Shown: one piece after another, positions 6,260 through 9,427 of the stretch
Layout: each line of letters begins with the position of its first letter
Position numbering within the stretch: the first letter of the stretch is position 1
Assembly (NCBI GenBank): GCA_030600525.1
Contig: JAUVLX010000120.1
Location: 1-9,427, forward strand
Direction: 5' to 3'
Source: Desulfobulbus sp.
GTDB taxonomy: Bacteria > Desulfobacterota > Desulfobulbia > Desulfobulbales > Desulfobulbaceae
Length of the DNA: 9,427 bases
The notes under the pieces: model-generated
Database searches by the model: none
Told to the model about the DNA's origin: nothing
Seen by the model: the letters and a program-made list of their open reading frames with translations, nothing else
Position numbers and translations under genes: made by a program

Positions 6260-6588
6260 AGAGCAACAGGAAACATGTTAATCTGAAGATCCTGGTCATC
6301 CCTTCTTAGGACTGCCACTGTAAATCTGAGATTGCACAATATGATAGTGGTGTCGATGACCTCCTACCATTAGTGCAAGAAAGGAGGGTACACTGCGTAA
6401 TAAAACAGTAGTGTATTTATCTCGTCGGCCCTCTGATGATGTGGCCATCTTCACTTCAAGAAAATGAGGCTGCTATTCAGCCTGCGTAGCTGATAGACAG
6501 GTTTAACTATATTCGTTACGATTTGACCTGACAGGTGATGGCAGGCAAACTAAATTGTGGGCATTATAAATGTTTTAAACCCCGTGGT
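6260..6588. other. intergenic region with several hairpins and no gene
   Basis: No credible gene. Three inverted repeats stand out: CCTCCT (6360-6365) with AGGAGG (6382-6387), TACACT (6389-6394) with AGTGTA (6410-6415, followed by TTTAT), and AGGCTG (6467-6472) with CAGCCT (6478-6483). The first resembles the anti-Shine-Dalgarno/Shine-Dalgarno pair of the recombinase leaders, but no start codon follows it. Confidence 0.45.
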
Positions 6589-7752
6589 CTATCCCCGATT
6601 ACTTTCCTTTCGATTGTTTCTTATCACCTCATCACCAGGTTGCTCCAGTTCTTCTGCCGTGATCAGGCGGTAACTTGTACTTCGTCCTCCGCCCGGATTT
6701 TGAATTAGAATGTGGCGAGTGACGAGGTCCCGCATATCCCTAAGTGCGGTGTCCGATGAGCATTTGACGCACTTGGCATATTTCGATGTGGTCATATGTC
6801 CCTTAAAATTGTCGAGCATACGATTAATAATAAGGCGCTGTCGTTCATTCACCGGGTCAGGATTAATCCGGTTCCACAGTTCCGCCTTAAAGAGAACCGA
6901 GGACAGTGTATCTTCTGCATTATCAATAGCATGCGAAAAGCAATTCAAAAACCATGACAGCCAAGACGTAATATCGAGACTGCCTTTTTGCTGTCTCTCA
7001 AGCTGTGTGTAATATGCTTTGCGCTCCTTCTCAATTTGTCTGGACATAGAATAGAAGCGACTGGACGTTCCATCCGCCCTTGCCAGAGCCATATCCGCAA
7101 TTGCACGTGCAATCCGCCCATTGCCGTCTTCAAATGGGTGAATAGTGACAAACCATAAATGGGCAATACCCGCTTTAAGCACAGGATCAAGTTTCACGTC
7201 AGTTTCAAACCATGAGAGAAGCTTCGGCATTTCCGCATCAACCCTAGATGCTTCTGGCGCCTCATAATGCACCGTTTCATACCCTATTGGACCAGACACA
7301 ACCTGCATCGGGCCTGCTTCTGCTGGTCGCCAAGCACCAACAGTGATGCGGTGCATACCGCTTCGACCTGTCGGAAACAAAGCCGCATGCCAGTCGAACA
7401 AACGTTTCTCTGTCAAAGCCTGATCGAAGTTTTGTGTCGCATCCAACATCATCTCAACAATGCCTTCAACATCGCGACCGACAGACTTGTCGTTTTGTAA
7501 GGGAATACCTAATCTTCGAGCAATAGAAGATCGGACTTCATCAGTATCAAGTTTTTCGCCCTCTATGGCTGACGAGGTCACAACATCAGTTGTGAGGATA
7601 TTCAGGCTGGCCTCTTGCCTGATCGGGAAACCTAACGCCTCCATCTTACCCAGTAAACGCCCCTGCCTGTACCGAGCATCGGCGAGCAACGACGTAAGGG
7701 ATTTATCGTCCCATATTAAATTTGGCCAGTTTTTCTCTTCATAAATCCACAT
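6589..7752 (-). CDS. Fic domain protein with N-terminal DUF4172-like region and C-terminal winged helix
   Basis: 387 residues from the preferred start, the ATG at 7750-7752 (MWIYEEKNWPN), which has CGGAG (7760-7764 on the plus strand) seven bases upstream. The in-frame ATG six codons earlier lacks a Shine-Dalgarno, and this family usually starts at MWIYE. The N-terminal ~85 residues look like DUF4172 and include SSAIEG (residues 60-65), matching the [S/T]xxxE[G/N] inhibitory motif whose Glu blocks the ATP site. The Fic core carries HPFEDGNGR at 205-213, with the catalytic His and the phosphate-binding loop intact. Fic enzymes of this kind transfer AMP from ATP to hydroxyl side chains of target proteins, and the inhibitory helix keeps them mostly off. 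The C-terminal ~100 residues look like a winged-helix DNA-binding region, suggesting self-regulation. No partner antitoxin gene is adjacent, as expected when the inhibitory motif is built in. The target is unknown. Confidence 0.9.
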   Translation of the reverse strand: MWIYEEKNWPNLIWDDKSLTSLLADARYRQGRLLGKMEALGFPIRQEASLNILTTDVVTSSAIEGEKLDTDEVRSSIARRLGIPLQNDKSVGRDVEGIVEMMLDATQNFDQALTEKRLFDWHAALFPTGRSGMHRITVGAWRPAEAGPMQVVSGPIGYETVHYEAPEASRVDAEMPKLLSWFETDVKLDPVLKAGIAHLWFVTIHPFEDGNGRIARAIADMALARADGTSSRFYSMSRQIEKERKAYYTQLERQQKGSLDITSWLSWFLNCFSHAIDNAEDTLSSVLFKAELWNRINPDPVNERQRLIINRMLDNFKGHMTTSKYAKCVKCSSDTALRDMRDLVTRHILIQNPGGGRSTSYRLITAEELEQPGDEVIRNNRKESNRG

Positions 7753-7772
7753 CCATAATCTCCGTATCATAT

Positions 7773-7852
7773 GCGGTGATTATATCGAGTATTTGCCGCA
7801 AAGGCTATTTAAAACCGTAATCCATGCGGTGAATAGCAGCCTTAATCACCGC
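7773..7852 (-). promoter_or_regulatory. Fic gene promoter with three GCGGTGA operator-like repeats
   Basis: On the plus strand GCGGTGATT occurs at 7773-7781, GCGGTGAAT at 7826-7834, and the inverse AATCACCGC at 7844-7852. The last two form a 27-bp interrupted palindrome with seven-base arms, and the first and last are ten-base inverted copies. A perfect minus-strand TATAAT (plus 7779-7784) overlaps the repeat nearest the gene, placing the transcript start near 7772, about 20 bases before the ATG. No good -35 was found at standard spacing. A protein bound here would cover the promoter; the Fic protein's own winged helix is a candidate. Confidence 0.6.
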
Positions 7853-7887
7853 AAACGCACCCTGTTTCGGAGAGCAAAGGAATATTC

Positions 7888-8236
7888 TTAACTTTTTGAT
7901 ATTTCCTTTAATCGAGCTGCGAAATCCTTGTCTCGTTTGCCGTTCTCTGGCAGCGTTTTAAGGTGCAATTGGTTTATACCACAACAGAATCGTGCAAAAT
8001 CGGATTGAAGATTAGCACTGGCAGTTCTAATCTGAGAGCATTGCTGCTGGCTTTACCTTATTCCTGTATCTCTAAGCCAGCAGGCAATTCAGCCAGCCAC
8101 CACAGCGTGCCGCATTGTCCATTTATAGGAAACAGTAGCTTGTATGAGGTAAGGTTAACCGGTTGTAGGCATATACTCGCTCTGGATTTCTGAACACCCT
8201 CCGTAAGAGATAGTCCCTGAGAACCTATCACCTCAA
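7888..8236 (-). pseudogene. broken minus-strand frames between fic and tnpR (unidentified remnant)
   Basis: Two minus-strand open stretches meet near 8055. The first (about 8236-8058) reads through GLSLTEGVQKSRA and LWWLAELPAGLEIQE before a TAA at 8058-8060. The second is open from 8052 to a TAA at 7888-7890 and has gene-like composition (TASANLQSDFARFCCGINQL, then LPENGKRDKDFAARLKEISK). Neither has a good start, and stops in both frames at the join prevent one frameshift from fusing them. A 76-codon plus frame at 7963-8193 overlaps and looks like a shadow. The stretch may be decayed cargo or the end of an older gene; I cannot name the family. Confidence 0.3.
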
Positions 8237-8240
8237 CATT

Positions 8241-8825
8241 TCATTCTAATTGTCTAAGCTCACTAATCCTTTTAGGCGGGAAGTGGCGATAGAAAGTCGT
8301 TCGTCCAATCTCCAGTTGCTTGATAATATCTGATATGAACGGGTAGTTTGCGGAATCTTTAATCATAGACTCTGCATTGCGGATTTTATCTTCAGTCATG
8401 CTTGGAGGTCGACCACCTTTACGTCCTCTTTTGTGAACAGCTGCAAGACCGGCACGGGTATTTTCTACAATCAACTCTCTTTGGAATTCATCGAATGCGG
8501 CGGTTATATGAAAATATAACCGTCCTTCCGGTGTTCCTGTGTCAATGTTTTGAGTAAGCACCTTCAGCGTTATTTTTCGTTGTTCAAGGTCAAGAGAGGT
8601 TGCTATGATTTGTCTGATTGATCTCGCTAATCGTGACAATTTCCAGACAACAAGCGTGTCTCCCTCCCTCATATAATCTAGCGCTGCCTGCAGCTCGGGC
8701 CTGTCTTTCTTTGAACCGGAAATTTTTTCTCTAAAAATCCGTTTGCACTTTGCCTGCTCAAGAGCGTCGATTTGCATTTGCGGGTTTTGATCCATTGTCG
8801 AAACACGGGCATATCCAATAAGCAT
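8241..8825 (-). CDS. tnpR: Tn3-family resolvase (serine recombinase)
   Basis: 194 residues and intact. The N-terminal catalytic domain (about 1-138) starts MLIGYARVSTMDQ with the nucleophile Ser9 and conserved arginines, followed by LVVWKLSRLARS (about 59-70), the active-site Arg region of resolvase/invertase enzymes, and the long E-helix around AAFDEFQRELI. A short basic hinge (RGRKGGRPPSM) leads to a C-terminal helix-turn-helix (about 155-185, with IGRTTFYRHFP). Its role is to resolve cointegrates made by the Tn3-type transposase through recombination at res, and usually to repress both genes. It is divergent from the tnpA remnant at 9004, with a 178-base gap containing paired repeats that fit a res site. 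The ATG at 8823-8825 is close to the first repeat, so self-repression is likely. Confidence 0.93.
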   Translation of the reverse strand: MLIGYARVSTMDQNPQMQIDALEQAKCKRIFREKISGSKKDRPELQAALDYMREGDTLVVWKLSRLARSIRQIIATSLDLEQRKITLKVLTQNIDTGTPEGRLYFHITAAFDEFQRELIVENTRAGLAAVHKRGRKGGRPPSMTEDKIRNAESMIKDSANYPFISDIIKQLEIGRTTFYRHFPPKRISELRQLE

Positions 8826-8829
8826 ATTA

Positions 8830-8976
8830 ATGTTCCCAAAACGTTTTTTGGTTTACAATAACAGAACAATCATTTCAGAACAATGTTTTGGAACAAATTT
8901 TGAGTCTTGCAATTGATGAAAAGGTCTCAAATGAGAATTTCATAAATGTGTCCCAAAAACGAACGTTTTTGGGATA
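8830..8976. other. putative res site between tnpR and tnpA
   Basis: Three related elements are seen: TGTTCCCAAAACGTTTTTTGG (8831-8851 without extension) near tnpR; an inverse of TGTTCCAAAACATTGTTCTG at 8876-8895; and a 28-bp palindrome at 8949-8976 with perfect 11-base arms TCCCAAAAACG and CGTTTTTGGGA around AA. CAGAACAAT is also directly repeated at 8862 and 8876. Three subsites over ~145 bp between divergent tnpR and tnpA is the usual Tn3-type res design, and the palindrome next to tnpA is the likely crossover subsite. Confidence 0.65.
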
Positions 8977-9003
8977 GGTATCCAATCAGTGAGGGAAGAT
9001 GTC

Positions 9004-9427
9004 ATGCCACGAATGCGTATTTTAAGCGCAACCGAACAGGAGCAGTTCGAAAAGCCGCCGGATTGCGATGCTTATCAGCGGAAGAAATTTTTCGAGTTTA
9101 CCGAAGGCCAGCTAGAAATGGCGTAGACCTTCCGTAAACCTGCCCATCAAGTCGGTTTTCTAGTCAGCTGTGGGTATTTCAAGGCGACTAAACGGTTTTT
9201 TTCGCCGAAGGACTATCACCAGCAAGACATTGATTATGTGGCACGGTGGCTGGATCTGCAACTAGATAGTTTTAGCACAGTGGCCTATGCTAACCGAACC
9301 AGACAGAGGCATGAGAATATCATCTTAGAGTTTTACGGATTTAATCGGTTCGACGGCGAGGTAGAGCGATCTGTCATTTTGGAGATTGCCAACATGGTAC
9401 AATCCCAGCTGAAGCCAAAGCTGATTT
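9004..9427 (+). pseudogene. tnpA: Tn3-family transposase, N-terminal part with internal amber stop, truncated by window edge
   Basis: The ATG at 9004 follows GAGGGAAG and opens MPRMRILSATEQEQFEKPP, the start of the DUF4158 domain found at the N-terminus of Tn3-type transposases. After 40 codons the frame meets TAG at 9124-9126 and then continues open to the window edge with clear family sequence (TFRKPAHQVGFLVSCGYFKA, then KRFFSPKDYHQQDIDYVARWL). There is no frame change, so a single base substitution explains the break; TAG is one transition from CAG (Gln). The full transposase is normally about 1000 residues, so most of it lies beyond the edge. Unless the stop is suppressed or a downstream start works, the transposon lacks its own transposase. 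Confidence 0.85.

Noticed and set aside
1189..6276. AACAGGAAACAT occurs at 1189-1200 and 6265-6276 and could be an attachment-site repeat.
   Set aside because: A 12-base exact repeat is expected a few times by chance in a window this size, and neither copy lies at a clear element boundary.
2409..6415. CRISPR array or integron cassette array suggested by repeated recombinase units and hairpins.
   Set aside because: No regularly spaced short repeats are present, and the recombinases lack a visible integron-specific insertion; no attC-like series was found.
7963..8193. 76-codon plus-strand frame between fic and tnpR.
   Set aside because: Composition looks non-coding and the opposite strand carries the more protein-like stretch.
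8946..9137. 63-codon plus-strand frame overlapping the res region and tnpA start.
   Set aside because: It is out of frame with the clear transposase similarity that begins at 9004 and covers the palindromic res sequence.

Overview
The window looks like accessory chromosome of a Gram-negative, biofilm-forming proteobacterium. The best clue is a secreted lectin-like protein with a C-terminal PEP-CTERM sorting signal behind a good sigma-54 promoter match. PEP-CTERM/exosortase systems are typical of beta- and gammaproteobacteria and some Desulfobacterota, and their genes are often RpoN-controlled. The sequence gives no finer taxonomy. Gene density is low and most identifiable genes are mobile, regulatory or envelope-modifying.

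Layout. (1) 1-341 is the 3' end of an ABC transporter ATPase gene (TOBE domain). (2) 342-1629 is gene-poor, AT-rich DNA with one possible two-helix membrane protein on the minus strand. (3) 1516-2339 is a complete transcription unit: inverted repeat, sigma-54 promoter, PEP-CTERM C-type-lectin-like protein, intrinsic terminator. (4) 2352-6258 holds two homologous tyrosine recombinase genes in direct orientation (2492-3329 and 5384-6221), bracketing a minus-strand acyltransferase-3 gene for surface polysaccharide modification. (5) 6589-7852 is a Fic-domain protein gene (minus) with a repeated operator-like motif over its promoter. (6) 7888-8236 has broken reading frames. (7) 8241-9427 is the divergent recombination end of a Tn3-family transposon: tnpR (minus), a res-like region, and tnpA (plus) cut by an amber codon and by the window edge.

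The most notable signal is in the recombinase pair. In both copies the well-placed ATG (strong Shine-Dalgarno) opens an 18-codon frame that runs into a run of nine A's and then a stop, while the rest of the recombinase lies in the +1 frame. The copies have diverged considerably, yet the substitutions are third-position in frame 0 before the A run and mostly third-position in the +1 frame after it. That pattern points to a functional slippage or frameshift site rather than a dead gene. Both copies also share a leader in which CCTCCTG can pair with the CAGGAGG ribosome-binding site, suggesting a second, translational control layer. Together these would keep recombinase output low, as in several transposable elements.

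How the parts work together is inference. The two direct recombinase copies may delimit a mobile or duplicated segment carrying the acyltransferase. The Fic gene may be Tn3 cargo or simply a neighbour. No left transposon terminal repeat could be identified.
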